Shown here: in pieces, positions 43,817 through 52,831 of the stretch
Position numbering within the stretch: position 1 is the first letter of the stretch
Layout of the letters: each line of letters begins with the position of its first letter
Source: Polaromonas sp. C04
Lineage (GTDB): Bacteria > Pseudomonadota > Gammaproteobacteria > Burkholderiales > Burkholderiaceae_C
Assembly (NCBI RefSeq): GCF_002002705.1
Contig: NZ_MUNS01000040.1
Location: 34,555-98,554, forward strand
DNA: 64,000 bases
Direction of reading: 5' to 3'
The notes under the pieces: generated by a model
The model's input: the letters and a program-made list of their open reading frames with translations, nothing else
The model's database searches: none
What the model was told of the DNA's origin: nothing
Translations under genes and position numbers: made by a program

Positions 43817-45034
43817 ATGAGAAAACTGAGTACCGCTTGGTCGATGGCTTCGGTGTCGGCCGCAATGGCGCTGACGGGCGCGTTGGCGTTCGTGGGCCCC
43901 GCAGCAGCCGAGGATCTTGTGATCGGCGTGCCCCTGCCGATGACGGGCTATCTGAGCTCATTGGGGATTGATCAACGCAATGGTGTGGAGCTTGCCGTCA
44001 GGCATCACCCGAAAGTGCGAGGGATGGACGTCAAACTAGTCTTCGAGGACACGCAGACCAAGGCCGACATCGCGCTGCAAAAAGCGCAGAAGCTCGTGTT
44101 TCAGGACCATGCCAAGGTGCTGACCGGTATGACAGCGAGCTCGGACACGCTGTCGATTGCCGGCCAGGCTGCGCGTCTGAAGGTTCCAATGGTGACGCTG
44201 TTTGCACAAGTCAATCAAATCACTGGAGCGCAGTGCAACAAGATGCTCTTCCGCACGGCGCCGTACGACGGCATGGCGACCAAGGGCATGGCGCTGCTGA
44301 TGAAGGATCGGCCAGACCTGATCGCCAAGAAGTGGTTCGTCGTATATCACGACATTCTCTGGGGCCGGGACAACAAGGCGCAGTTTGCATCGTTGCCGGG
44401 CGTGAAGATCGCGGGAGAAGCCGGGCGTGCGCCAGGCAGCGCTGACTGGGCAAGTACCGTGGCTCAGATCCAAGCCAGCAATGCGGATGGCATCTACCTC
44501 GCCCTGGCCACGGGGGATGAATTGCCCGCCTTCGTGCGGCAGGCGCGGGATTCCGGTTTGAAGCAGGTGATCCTCACGCCGGTCGGGATGCCGGATTCGA
44601 TGCTGCAGTCGATCGGCGACAGCGGCCAGGGCATCATTTCCGCCGCGTTACTTGGAAGCTGGATGCTCGAAGACAAGAACGCCGACATCGCGAGATTCAA
44701 CAAGGCCTACTTTGATGCTTACAAGATGGCGCCAGGACAAACTGCTATGCAGGCCTATGCTGGAACTCAATGGCTGCTCGCCGCGCTCGAGAAGGCGAAG
44801 TCACTCGCCCCGGCGGATCTCGTAGCGAGCTTCGAGTCCACCTCGGCGAAGACGATCTTCGGGGACCTCACAATGAGAAAGGAAGATCATCAGGGCATGC
44901 TGGGCATGTACCGCGCGGAATCCGTGAAGCTGGACGCGCCAAAGTATGGCGCCAAAGTGGGCTGGAAAGTGACCCGCGCCCTGTCATGGGACGAAATCGG
45001 ATTCTCGGTAGCAGAGACCGGCTGCAAGCTCTAA
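43817..45034 (+). CDS. ABC importer periplasmic binding protein (LivJ/LivK-type)
   Basis: A 405-residue type I periplasmic binding protein (Peripla_BP_6). An AGGAG ribosome site precedes the ATG. The signal peptide is long (ALTGALAFVGPAAA|ED, cleavage about residue 33). The mature part opens with LVIGVPLPMTGYLSSLGIDQ, the canonical first strand and ligand loop, and contains KLVFEDTQTKADIALQKAQK and GIYLALATGDELPAFVRQAR. It follows the two permeases and two ATPases and completes the importer. The binding pocket gives no clear substrate by eye. Confidence 0.92.
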   Translation: MRKLSTAWSMASVSAAMALTGALAFVGPAAAEDLVIGVPLPMTGYLSSLGIDQRNGVELAVRHHPKVRGMDVKLVFEDTQTKADIALQKAQKLVFQDHAKVLTGMTASSDTLSIAGQAARLKVPMVTLFAQVNQITGAQCNKMLFRTAPYDGMATKGMALLMKDRPDLIAKKWFVVYHDILWGRDNKAQFASLPGVKIAGEAGRAPGSADWASTVAQIQASNADGIYLALATGDELPAFVRQARDSGLKQVILTPVGMPDSMLQSIGDSGQGIISAALLGSWMLEDKNADIARFNKAYFDAYKMAPGQTAMQAYAGTQWLLAALEKAKSLAPADLVASFESTSAKTIFGDLTMRKEDHQGMLGMYRAESVKLDAPKYGAKVGWKVTRALSWDEIGFSVAETGCKL

Positions 45035-45143
45035 GCGTTCGCGCTGTGAAGCTGGGCGGGCCGCGATGATCGCAGTCCGCCCTCTCGCCCGGCATTCCGA
45101 ACCCGTCGCCCCATCTCTAATTAACATCTTTCCGGTAAATCCA

Positions 45144-46739
45144 ATGAGATCGTCCTTGCGCCTTGAGAGTCAACCTCTGAGCCTCGCCGAGTTCTGCTTC
45201 TTTAACGCCGTCGAGTTCCCTGATCGGCTTGCAGCGACAGACGAGAACAACCGCCTCACCCATGCTTCTTTAGCGCAGCGCGTGCGCGCCACGGCGCACT
45301 TCCTGATCGAGCAGGGCGTGCGGCCTGGAGACTGCGTGGCGGCTCTAGTGGGCCCCAGCTGCGACGGCTTGGTATTGTTCCTCGCTGTCAACGCCGTCCG
45401 GGCCAAATGGCTGGGACTAAACACGAAGTACAAGTTTAGGGAGATGCAATACGTCGTGGACGATTCTGGCGCGCAGTTCCTTTTCTTCGTGTCGAGGTGT
45501 CGCGAGCGAACGTATCATGAGGAAGTGCAAGGCCTGTTGCAGCACTGTGGCACCATCCGTCGGTCCTATTGTATTGACGCTGACGACACGTTGGCTCCAT
45601 CGGTTTCCGGCGTATTGAAGACGGCGGCCGAAACCGGGGACGCGGCGCTCGATCTGCTGCTGGCTGATCGCGGCCGTTCCGACGACATCGCCATGCTCGT
45701 CTATACCTCTGGATCGTCTGGCCATCCAAAGGGGGTGCTGATCCCGAACAAGGCGATGATCCGGCGCACGCAGACGCAGATCTCTCAACTCCCAATGGAC
45801 GACTATCCGCGTGTGCTCAACGCGTACCCGATGAATCACGTCGGCGGCGTTCACTGGGTCACGTCGTATGCGCTGGTCGCAGGTGGCACTGTCAATTTCC
45901 GGGACGGCTTCGACGTGCGTGCCCTCCCGGATCTGATCGAGCAAGCCCGGATCAACGTACTCCAGATCTTTCCCGCTATGTACCAGATGCTGCTGGCCGA
46001 ACCGTCGTTTCGTCCCGAGAAGCTCAAATCGATCAAGTGGCACTTCTTCTCCGGCGCTCCCATTTCCGAGTCGCTGCTGGCGCACGTCCGGTCCTGGGGC
46101 GGACAAATCATCACGTCATATGGAATGTCGGAGACTTGCGGGTCCGTCACCTATGGCGGACCCGGCCTTCCCGACGAGGTCCTCGCGAACACGATCGGCA
46201 AGCCAACGCCGGAGGGCGAAGTACGTGTGGTCTCACCGACGGGCGCGATCTGCGGGCCGGGGCAGGTCGGCGAGATGCACGTGCGGCGAGACTTCGGGAT
46301 GACCGAATACTTCAACCGGCCGGAGCAGACCGGGCGCGCCTTTACCGACGACGGCTGGTTCAAGACGGGAGACCTCGCGCTAGTGATGGAGGAGGGGCAC
46401 CTGCGCTTCGTCGGACGGCTCAGCGAGATGTTCAAGTCGGGCGGATACAACGTCTACCCGCGGGAAGTCGAACTCGTGCTGGAAGCCCACCCGGCCGTTT
46501 CCATCGCTGCCGTCGTGGGGTGTGCGCACCAGGTCTTTGGCGAGGTCGGCGCCGCATTCGTCGTTCCAAAAATGGAATTCCAGGTGACTCCTGCGGATCT
46601 CAAGACATGGTGCAAGGAACACCTTGCGGACTACAAGATACCCAAGTTCTTGGAGCTTCGCTCAGACCTGCCGATGCTTCCGATCGGAAAGGTGGACAAG
46701 GTATCGCTGAAGTCGTCATTAACCGTGGCAACCAGTTAG
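45144..46739 (+). CDS. AMP-forming acyl-CoA ligase
   Basis: A 531-residue ANL-superfamily ligase. The frame is open to 45066, but the domain starts at LSLAEFCFFNAVEFPDRLA, so I choose the ATG at 45144; neither start has a strong ribosome site. Motifs: A3 MLVYTSGSSGHPKGVLIPNK (P-loop, about residues 184-203), A5 ITSYGMSETCG, A7 GWFKTGDLA, A8 hinge FVGRLSEMFKSGGYNVYPRE, and A10 PIGKVDKVSLK with the catalytic Lys near the C-terminus. It should activate the carboxylate imported by the Liv-type system to its CoA thioester for the hydratase and racemase encoded downstream. Confidence 0.9.
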   Translation: MRSSLRLESQPLSLAEFCFFNAVEFPDRLAATDENNRLTHASLAQRVRATAHFLIEQGVRPGDCVAALVGPSCDGLVLFLAVNAVRAKWLGLNTKYKFREMQYVVDDSGAQFLFFVSRCRERTYHEEVQGLLQHCGTIRRSYCIDADDTLAPSVSGVLKTAAETGDAALDLLLADRGRSDDIAMLVYTSGSSGHPKGVLIPNKAMIRRTQTQISQLPMDDYPRVLNAYPMNHVGGVHWVTSYALVAGGTVNFRDGFDVRALPDLIEQARINVLQIFPAMYQMLLAEPSFRPEKLKSIKWHFFSGAPISESLLAHVRSWGGQIITSYGMSETCGSVTYGGPGLPDEVLANTIGKPTPEGEVRVVSPTGAICGPGQVGEMHVRRDFGMTEYFNRPEQTGRAFTDDGWFKTGDLALVMEEGHLRFVGRLSEMFKSGGYNVYPREVELVLEAHPAVSIAAVVGCAHQVFGEVGAAFVVPKMEFQVTPADLKTWCKEHLADYKIPKFLELRSDLPMLPIGKVDKVSLKSSLTVATS

Positions 46740-46811
46740 CCCCGGTGCTGGGACCCCAAGGAAGCGCGGAAGTCTCCGTGCCCAAATCATCAACAATACC
46801 TGGAGAATCAC

Positions 46812-47609
46812 ATGTCATGCGTGCGCATTGAAAAGGCTGACCCGGCGATCGCTATCCTGACAATGGAGCGGCAAGCCAAACTGAATGCATATGACGACGG
46901 ACTGATCGATGGCTTGACCGCAGTCTGTCTTGAACTCCAGGACGACACGCGCGTCAAGGCAGTCATCATCACCGGCGGCCTGCGCGTGTTTTCCGCCGGG
47001 GCAGACGTCAGCTTGTTCGATTCCATCGAATGCGAGCCCGATGTCAACAAGGTCCGCCGGATGCTGCAGAAGGGCAAGCGAATGATCGATCTTTGGGAGA
47101 ACCTGCCGATGCCCACGATTGCCGCTGTCGAGGGTGGAGCTGTCGGCGGAGGTTTCACTCTCGCCTTGGCATGCGACTGGCGCGTCTTCGCCGAAGATGC
47201 CTGGGCCATGATCCCGGAGGTGAAGATCGGACTCAACTACGGTTGGGGGACGCTTCCCCGGCTCGCCGCGCTCGCAGGTCCTGCCCGTGCGAAGTGGATG
47301 TCCATCCTGTGTCGCAGGCACGGAGCGGCGGAACTGGCGCAATGGAACATCGCCGAGGAGGTGTCTGCGAAAGGTCAGGCCCTGGATGCAGCCCTAGACA
47401 TCGCCCGCGAGATCAGCCGGCTACCCATGCTCGCGCCTCAACTCATCAAGCGTTCCGTGAACGCCCACAGTTTTGCGCTGGCCAAGAGTTCGTCGATAGG
47501 TGACATGGAAGACATGCTCGTTTGCATGACAGACCCCGAAGGTGCGGAGATGCGGCGTCAAGCCGTTTCCAAAATTCGCTCCTCTGCTTCCAAGGTAGCG
47601 CACCAATGA
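46812..47609 (+). CDS. Enoyl-CoA hydratase/isomerase-family protein
   Basis: A 265-residue crotonase-fold protein. Oxyanion-hole segments are FSAGADVSLFDSIE (about residues 60-73) and VEGGAVGGGFTLALACDWRV (about 106-125). The region IPEVKIGLNYGWGTLPRLAALAG contains a Glu at the first catalytic position, and the second Glu position is not obvious, so isomerase or lyase activity is possible. A TGGAGAA ribosome site precedes the ATG. It overlaps the nitroreductase gene by ATGA. Confidence 0.88.
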   Translation: MSCVRIEKADPAIAILTMERQAKLNAYDDGLIDGLTAVCLELQDDTRVKAVIITGGLRVFSAGADVSLFDSIECEPDVNKVRRMLQKGKRMIDLWENLPMPTIAAVEGGAVGGGFTLALACDWRVFAEDAWAMIPEVKIGLNYGWGTLPRLAALAGPARAKWMSILCRRHGAAELAQWNIAEEVSAKGQALDAALDIAREISRLPMLAPQLIKRSVNAHSFALAKSSSIGDMEDMLVCMTDPEGAEMRRQAVSKIRSSASKVAHQ

Positions 47610-48343
47610 GTGCTTTGCGAAGCCAAGCGATTGTTCGGGACAGCGCGAGCGTCGACTCGGCCATGGAGAGCCGCTTTTCCTGTCGTGCGTTTCTTCGCGA
47701 CACGCCCGTGCCGCGCCGATTGATCGACGAGATTCTTCACGTTGCGAGATATGCCCCTTCAGGGACGAACACGCAGCCGTGGAAGGTCTATGTGCTGCAG
47801 GGATCGCATCTTGCGTCGCTCACCGGTGAAGTATGCGAGGCGTTCGACAGCGTGCGATTCAACCAAGCAGTACCTTCCGGGTCCCACGAGGAGCACGACT
47901 ACTATCCGCGCACCTGGCAATCGCCGTATCTTGAGCGCAGGAGGGAAAACGGCTGGGGCCTTTATGGGGTGCTCGGGATCACCAAGGGCGATAAGGAGGC
48001 GATGCATCTCCAGCATCGCCGCAACTACCAATTCTTCGACGCACCGGTTGGGTTGATTTTCACGATGGATCGCAATTTGCGTCGAGGGTCTCTCATCGAT
48101 TACGGGATGTTCATGCAGAACATCATGCTCGCGGCCCGGGCCCGCGGTCTGAACACTTGCCCGCAGGCGGCATGGACCGAATTTTCGGGAATCGTTCTTC
48201 GGCACTTGGGCGCTACTCCAGCCGAGACGCTTGTTTGCGGCATGGCGCTTGGTTTTGCTGACGAGGCCGCGCGGGTGAATACGTTTCAGGCCAGGCGCGA
48301 GGACCCGCCAAGTTTCACGTGCTGGCTCGGCGAAGCGGAGTAG
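47606..48343 (+). CDS. Nitroreductase-family flavoprotein
   Basis: A 245-residue FMN-dependent protein that starts at an ATG overlapping the preceding stop. The FMN site RFSCRAFLRDTPVPRRLIDE (about residues 22-41) and ARYAPSGTNTQPWKVYVL (about 49-66) are canonical, and IMLAARARGLNTCPQ with LVCGMALGFAD are the later conserved parts. Members reduce nitro groups, quinones or enoates with NAD(P)H. In an acyl-CoA cluster it could reduce a nitro- or enone-bearing substrate, which would hint at the imported compound, but that is inference. Confidence 0.9.
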   Translation: MSALRSQAIVRDSASVDSAMESRFSCRAFLRDTPVPRRLIDEILHVARYAPSGTNTQPWKVYVLQGSHLASLTGEVCEAFDSVRFNQAVPSGSHEEHDYYPRTWQSPYLERRRENGWGLYGVLGITKGDKEAMHLQHRRNYQFFDAPVGLIFTMDRNLRRGSLIDYGMFMQNIMLAARARGLNTCPQAAWTEFSGIVLRHLGATPAETLVCGMALGFADEAARVNTFQARREDPPSFTCWLGEAE

Positions 48344-48383
48344 CCGCTACTGTCCCGGAAATCCATTCGATCCTGCAAACATC

Positions 48384-48929
48384 ATGCCCCTTCCTGCGCC
48401 TACCCACCGCGACGAGCTCCACCAGCGCCAGCTTACGATGAAGTTCTGGCGGCGTTCCGACGGGCTTTTCGACGCGGAAGCCCATCTGGTGGACACCAAG
48501 CCGATCATGTTTCGGCGCCTGATTGGTGAGCCACTGGCTCCAGGTGCGCCGCTCCATGAAATGTGGCTTCGCATTGTCATGGACGAAACCTGTCTGGTCC
48601 GGGAAGTGGTTGCCGCGTCCGACGTGACGCCGTTTCGTTTGTGCCAGGAAGCGACTGCTTCGCTCTCCGTTCTGGTTGGCGCGCGCATCGGCCCGGGATG
48701 GTCCAGAACTGTGCGAGAGCGGCTGGGAGGGACCGCCAGCTGCACGCACCTGGCTGAGCTCATGCTTCCTCTGGCGACCACCGCTCTGCAGGGGTTGATA
48801 GGGACGGCGCCGCACCTACTGGAGAAGCTGGGGCCTGACGGACGGTCACGGCACATCGATTCGTGCTATGCATTTGCAGCCGAGCGGGACGTGGTCAAGA
48901 CCCTTTGGCCCCAGCACCACGTGCGCTGA
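48384..48929 (+). CDS. DUF2889 protein
   Basis: A 181-residue protein matching the DUF2889 pattern: LHQRQLTMKFWRRSDGLFDA at the start, EAHLVDTKP, MWLRIVMDETCLVREVVAAS, and IGPGWSRTVRERLGGTASCT followed by HLAELMLP. No function is established for the family that I know of. Two conserved-looking Cys (one in RLCQEA, one in GTASCTHL) and several His may bind a metal or cofactor. It sits between nitroreductase and racemase genes within a single operon, and therefore probably takes part in the acyl-CoA pathway. Confidence 0.85.
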   Translation: MPLPAPTHRDELHQRQLTMKFWRRSDGLFDAEAHLVDTKPIMFRRLIGEPLAPGAPLHEMWLRIVMDETCLVREVVAASDVTPFRLCQEATASLSVLVGARIGPGWSRTVRERLGGTASCTHLAELMLPLATTALQGLIGTAPHLLEKLGPDGRSRHIDSCYAFAAERDVVKTLWPQHHVR

Positions 48930-48960
48930 TCTCTGAACGTGCAAAGAAAGCAGATCACCC

Positions 48961-50040
48961 ATGAGCGTACTGTCCGGAATTCGCGTTCTTGAGCTGGCTG
49001 GCATCGGGCCTGTGCCCTGGTGCGGGATGCTCCTGGCGGACATGGGTGCCGACATCATCCGCATCGAGCGCCCCGGCACTGCTTCAGACATGCAGGATTC
49101 CACGAAGCGAGGCCGCACGTCCATTGAACTCGACCTCAAGACGCAGGAAGGCATTGAGACGGTACTGAAGCTCGTTGCGGCTGCCGACGTCCTCGTCGAA
49201 GGCATGCGGCCAGGATCCATGGAGCGACTTGGCCTGAGCCCGGCGACCTGCTTGGCTGCCAACCCTGCGCTCGTGTTCGCCCGGGTCACGGGCTGGGGAC
49301 AGAATGGCCCTCTTGCGGCTCGGGCCGGCCATGACATCAATTACATCGCGCTGAGCGGGGCTCTGCATGCCATCGGCCGTGAGCGCCCGGTCCCGCCCCT
49401 GAACCTCGTCGGTGACTATGGCGGCGGTGGGGCGTTCCTTGCGATCGGATTGTTGGCTGCACTTCTCAAGGCACGGCAGAGTGGGCATGGCGATGTGGTT
49501 GACGTCGCAATGATTGATGGGGCGAGCAGCCTGTTGACGCTGCAGTACGGACAACTGGCCACAGGCGACTGGCGTGACGACCGAGGCTCGAATGCGCTGG
49601 ACGGCGGTGCGCCCTGGTATGACGTCTATGACACCAAGGATGACCGTTATGTAGCTGTGGGCGCCATGGAGCCACAGTTCTACGAGCAACTGCTTGCCGG
49701 ACTGCAGCTGACGAATGACGCCGTTCCGAACCGTGCCGATCGTGCGAACTGGCCAGCGATACGAAAGCTGTTTGCCGCCAGGTTCGCGGAACGCACCCGC
49801 GATGAGTGGAGTGCAATCTTTGACGAAACAGATGCATGTGTATCCCCGGTCCTGTCGATGACTGAGGCGCCTTGCCATCCACACAATGTTGCACGCGGCA
49901 CCTTTGTTAGCTGGAAAGGTCATCCTGTGCCTGGCGCGGCGCCGCGGTTTGCTGGCGTTGCCCGGGCGATCGCAGGTCCGATCAAACACAGAACCGGCGA
50001 GCAGGCGCTAGCGCTTTGGATGTGTTCTCGCGCCGGGTAA
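48961..50040 (+). CDS. Alpha-methylacyl-CoA racemase-type family III enzyme
   Basis: A 359-residue CaiB/BaiF-superfamily protein that fits the racemase branch rather than a CoA-transferase. The catalytic His124 is in RAGHDINYIALSG, followed by Asp152 in VGDYGGGGAF and Glu237 in GAMEPQFYEQL, matching the His/Asp/Glu set known from bacterial alpha-methylacyl-CoA racemase. The N-terminus VLELAGIGPVPWCGMLLADM is also the racemase form. It probably epimerises a 2-methyl- or 2-aryl-acyl-CoA so that a stereospecific dehydrogenase can act, implying a branched-chain substrate. Confidence 0.9.
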   Translation: MSVLSGIRVLELAGIGPVPWCGMLLADMGADIIRIERPGTASDMQDSTKRGRTSIELDLKTQEGIETVLKLVAAADVLVEGMRPGSMERLGLSPATCLAANPALVFARVTGWGQNGPLAARAGHDINYIALSGALHAIGRERPVPPLNLVGDYGGGGAFLAIGLLAALLKARQSGHGDVVDVAMIDGASSLLTLQYGQLATGDWRDDRGSNALDGGAPWYDVYDTKDDRYVAVGAMEPQFYEQLLAGLQLTNDAVPNRADRANWPAIRKLFAARFAERTRDEWSAIFDETDACVSPVLSMTEAPCHPHNVARGTFVSWKGHPVPGAAPRFAGVARAIAGPIKHRTGEQALALWMCSRAG

Positions 50041-50103
50041 CGAGCCAGTGGAAGCAGCACCGGTTGGAGGGCAGTCTCGGCACTTACCACTCGGGAGCGG
50101 CGC

Positions 50104-51318
50104 ATGTTAACCCGCGCGCCGGACGCGCATCGGGCCGGGGGCGCGATGCCTGCTCTCGCAGTCGCCGCCATCGCCTTTGCAGAGTTGCTTTGCACCTCGA
50201 TGTGGTTCAGCGCCAATGGTGCGGGGTCCGAGCTGCGCGTCGCCTGGGGCCTCTCGGTAGCCGATATCGGCTGGCTGACGAACGCAGTGCAGATGGGTTT
50301 CATTGCCGGCACTCTGGCCATTTCCCTTTCAGGCATGGCGGACCGGTTCGCCGCTAGCCAGATCTTTGCCTTCTCGAGCCTGCTTGGCGCGCTGGCCAAC
50401 GCCGCGTTCGCGCTGCTCGAACCCGGCCTTGTTCTCGCGCTGGCGCTACGCTTCATAGTCGGTCTTTCGCTCGCCGGCATCTACCCCTTGGGGATGAAGC
50501 TGGTCATGAGCTGGACACGTCGCGACACGGGCAGCACACTCGCCTGGTTGGTCGGCATGCTGGCGCTTGGCACCTCCCTGCCGCATGCCATCCGCGCCTG
50601 GGCTCCCGGTATCCCGTGGCAGCATGCGGTCGCGGTCTCCTCGGGACTCGCCGTCCTTGGCGGACTCATCGTGCACCTGATCGGGGACGGACCGTTCATT
50701 GGTTTTCGCGTCGCGCCGCAGCCGCCGGCCCGGGGCAGTGTTCTGCGCGCGTTCAAGATCCCGGCATTCAGAGCTGCCGCCTTTGGCTACTTTGGTCACA
50801 TGTGGGAGTTGTATGCGTTCTGGACCCTGGCGCCCTTCCTGCTGGCCGGCGCGCTGCAGCAGCATGATGGCGGATCGGGCGTCTCGGTGGCGAGCTTCGC
50901 AGTCATCGCCATCGGCGCCGCTGGTAGCGTGGCCGCCGGCTACGCTGCCAAGGCGATCGGCAGCGCGCAAGTGGCTGCAGTTGCACTGGGAGTGTCCGGC
51001 GCATGCTGTGTCCTGTACCCGTTGCTTTCCGACTCTCCGACTCCCCCGCGGGTGGCGGTTCTCGGCGTGTGGGGTGTCGCCGTGATTGCGGATTCGGCTC
51101 AGTTTTCGAGTCTTTCCGGAAAGGCTTGTCCGCCGGAATGGCTGGGGAGCGCACTCGCCATACAAAACGCGATCGGTTTCGCAGTCACGCTCGCGTCGAT
51201 CGCTTTAGCCATGGCTGCCTTCCCGTTCATTGGCGACCGGGTTGTTTGGGCGCTGGCGCCGGGACCTGTGCTGGGTTTACTGGCGATGCGGGGGCTGCTG
51301 CGTCGCCAACACGATTGA
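50104..51318 (+). CDS. Major facilitator superfamily transporter
   Basis: A 404-residue protein with 12 predicted membrane helices. The first helix carries ELLCTSMWFSANGAGSEL and loop 2-3 has SGMADRFAASQ, a degenerate MFS A-motif. FIVGLSLAGIYPLGMKLVMS and a GYFGHMWELYAFWTLAPFL segment resemble the cyanate/nitrate-nitrite-like MFS branch. It starts 63 bases after the racemase stop, so it could be the last gene of the operon, exporting a by-product or importing an alternative substrate. Confidence 0.88.
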   Translation: MLTRAPDAHRAGGAMPALAVAAIAFAELLCTSMWFSANGAGSELRVAWGLSVADIGWLTNAVQMGFIAGTLAISLSGMADRFAASQIFAFSSLLGALANAAFALLEPGLVLALALRFIVGLSLAGIYPLGMKLVMSWTRRDTGSTLAWLVGMLALGTSLPHAIRAWAPGIPWQHAVAVSSGLAVLGGLIVHLIGDGPFIGFRVAPQPPARGSVLRAFKIPAFRAAAFGYFGHMWELYAFWTLAPFLLAGALQQHDGGSGVSVASFAVIAIGAAGSVAAGYAAKAIGSAQVAAVALGVSGACCVLYPLLSDSPTPPRVAVLGVWGVAVIADSAQFSSLSGKACPPEWLGSALAIQNAIGFAVTLASIALAMAAFPFIGDRVVWALAPGPVLGLLAMRGLLRRQHD

Positions 51319-51428
51319 TCTCATTGCGCACGGGGGGCGGGGGCGTCGACGGCAGCTAACGTTCTGGCGCAACAGCGCCTGAGCGCTAGTTCTGAGTCTG
51401 TGCTCCGGCGGCGTCCGCAGGGCGCCGC

Positions 51429-51578
51429 TCTGGGTTCACCCGCTGCACCTCGACAACGTGCAGGTCCCGGCGGCCGCCATCATCGGCGGCAAGCCCGGAC
51501 AGGGCTTCAAGACGGCGATGAAGGTGCTCGATCGCGGGCGTCTGCATATCTCGGCGGTAGCCGGCGGCATGCCGCAGC
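51429..51578 (+). pseudogene. Acyl-CoA dehydrogenase scrap
   Basis: About 50 codons read LHLDNVQVPAAAIIGGKPGQ, GFKTAMKVLDRGRLHISAVA and GGMPQR. This is the central beta-domain/helical boundary of acyl-CoA dehydrogenases (DNVRVP..., G.GF..AM..LD.GR). No flanking dehydrogenase sequence could be read on either side. The scrap lies just after the acyl-CoA operon and may be what remains of its dehydrogenase gene. Confidence 0.65.
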
Positions 51579-51788
51579 GTCCTGAAGCGATCGCACCCTG
51601 CGGGTTTCCCGATGGGGTGATCTTCATCCGACAGGTAGTCGGCGGCAAAGCACCATGTCAGGGCTTGTTGGTCCAGCGGATCGGCCTGCGGCAACGCATG
51701 GGGTTGCCTACGTTTATGCGTCACCCCAGGCTGCGTAAACCTGAAAGCATCCCAAATGTTCAAATTGAAATTCAAATCGTGGACACCC

Positions 51789-52401
51789 ATGAATCGCTTG
51801 AAACTCGCGTCAGCATTGGCTTTGCCGTCTTGCTGGCTCATTTAAACCGGACACTACTGGATCCGTCGCAGAAATCATTGCAGGCCTCACCCTCGCCGCG
51901 TTCCCGACCGTCGACGTCATGCTGAATCCCATCGTCAGCGGATTGAACAGCATCCCACGGGTCGCCCTGGCGCCGTTGTTCATTCTCTGGTTCGGAATCG
52001 GCATCGAGTCGAAGACGATCGCGGGAATCAACCTGGTGTTCTTCATCCTGCTGATTACGACCCGGTCGGGCCTCAAGAATGCAGACCCGGATCTGCTGGT
52101 GAGGTCGCGAATGATGTGCGCTAACACCACACAGACATTCGTCAAGGTGGTCCTGCCGATCTCGCTTCCATCGATCTTCTCGGGGCTGCAGCTGGCGGTC
52201 ATCTACTCCCTCTTGGGCGTTGTCGTGGCCAAAATGATCGCTTCGCAAAATGGGCTGGGAGTGATCGTCGCACAGTACACCCAGACTTTCGCGATCAATG
52301 AGACGTTCTCCGTGCTGCTGATCCTGGGCGCCCTGTCGACCTCGCTCGTAGCGAGCGTCGCAGCCGCCGAGCGCTACGTGCTTCGCTGGCAATCAGCGTA
52401 A
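51789..52401 (+). pseudogene. Truncated SsuC/TauC-type ABC permease joined to a stray signal peptide
   Basis: An ATG at 51789 begins a signal-peptide-like 18-residue ORF (MNRLKLASALALPSCWLI) that stops at 51843. From about 51856, in another frame, the sequence becomes the C-terminal two thirds of a binding-protein-dependent permease: SVAEIIAGLTLAAFPTVDVM, then LNSIPRVALAPLFILWFGIG, the EAA-loop region VKVVLPISLPSIFSGLQLAV, and a stop at 52399-52401. It is strongly similar to residues from about 110 onward of the intact permease at 59344-60159. It lacks the first membrane helices and cannot be functional unless a partial protein is used. An open frame from ATG 51919 covers the surviving part. 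Confidence 0.8.
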
Positions 52402-52831
52402 GCGGCTCCAAACCCGAATCGGGCAATTGGCTCACGGGGACTGGTATCCCCATGCCATCGTCGACGCTGGCGTCGCCTCTCACGCGGTGGATGAGGCGAT
52501 GTCCCGCGTCGGCAAGCCCGCCACGTCTCTTCTACGAGAGCAGTTTGATCGGTAAACCCGGGAACTGTCCACCCAATGACAGTGCGCCGCATTGACATTG
52601 CTTCGATGTGCAGATGCTCCAGCAAAATGCCTGCACTTGTTCACTAGGAAAGCCATGACCACAGCAGCGTTCGCAGATCGAAGTGCAATTCGCAGGTCGA
52701 GCAACGAGGTGCTGGCCTTCTGCTTGAGCAAGCAGGCGCTCCCACTGGTTGGTAGTGAAAAGCTCTTGCGGACACATGACACGGTGTGTCCACGTTCGTA
52801 GTTCCTTCAACAGAGACAGAAAGGATTTTTC
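52402..52831. other. Gap of 430 bases upstream of the TauD-type gene
   Basis: No gene is recognisable. The gap contains the repeated element at 52561-52581, and an AGACAGAAAGGA ribosome site just before 52832. Promoter activity for the TauD-ligase-GMC genes probably resides here. Confidence 0.55.
52561..52581 (+). repeat. Copy 1 of a 21-base element shared with 57098-57118
   Basis: GGAACTGTCCACCCAATGAC followed by A at 52581. It matches the copy at 57098 at 19 of 21 positions and, like it, stands in the leader of a gene cluster (271 bases before the TauD-type gene). It may be a shared regulator or RNA site. Confidence 0.5.

Noticed and set aside
51386..51841. Minus-strand open frame of 151 codons
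   Set aside because: No recognisable protein; the plus strand carries a clear acyl-CoA dehydrogenase scrap in the same place.
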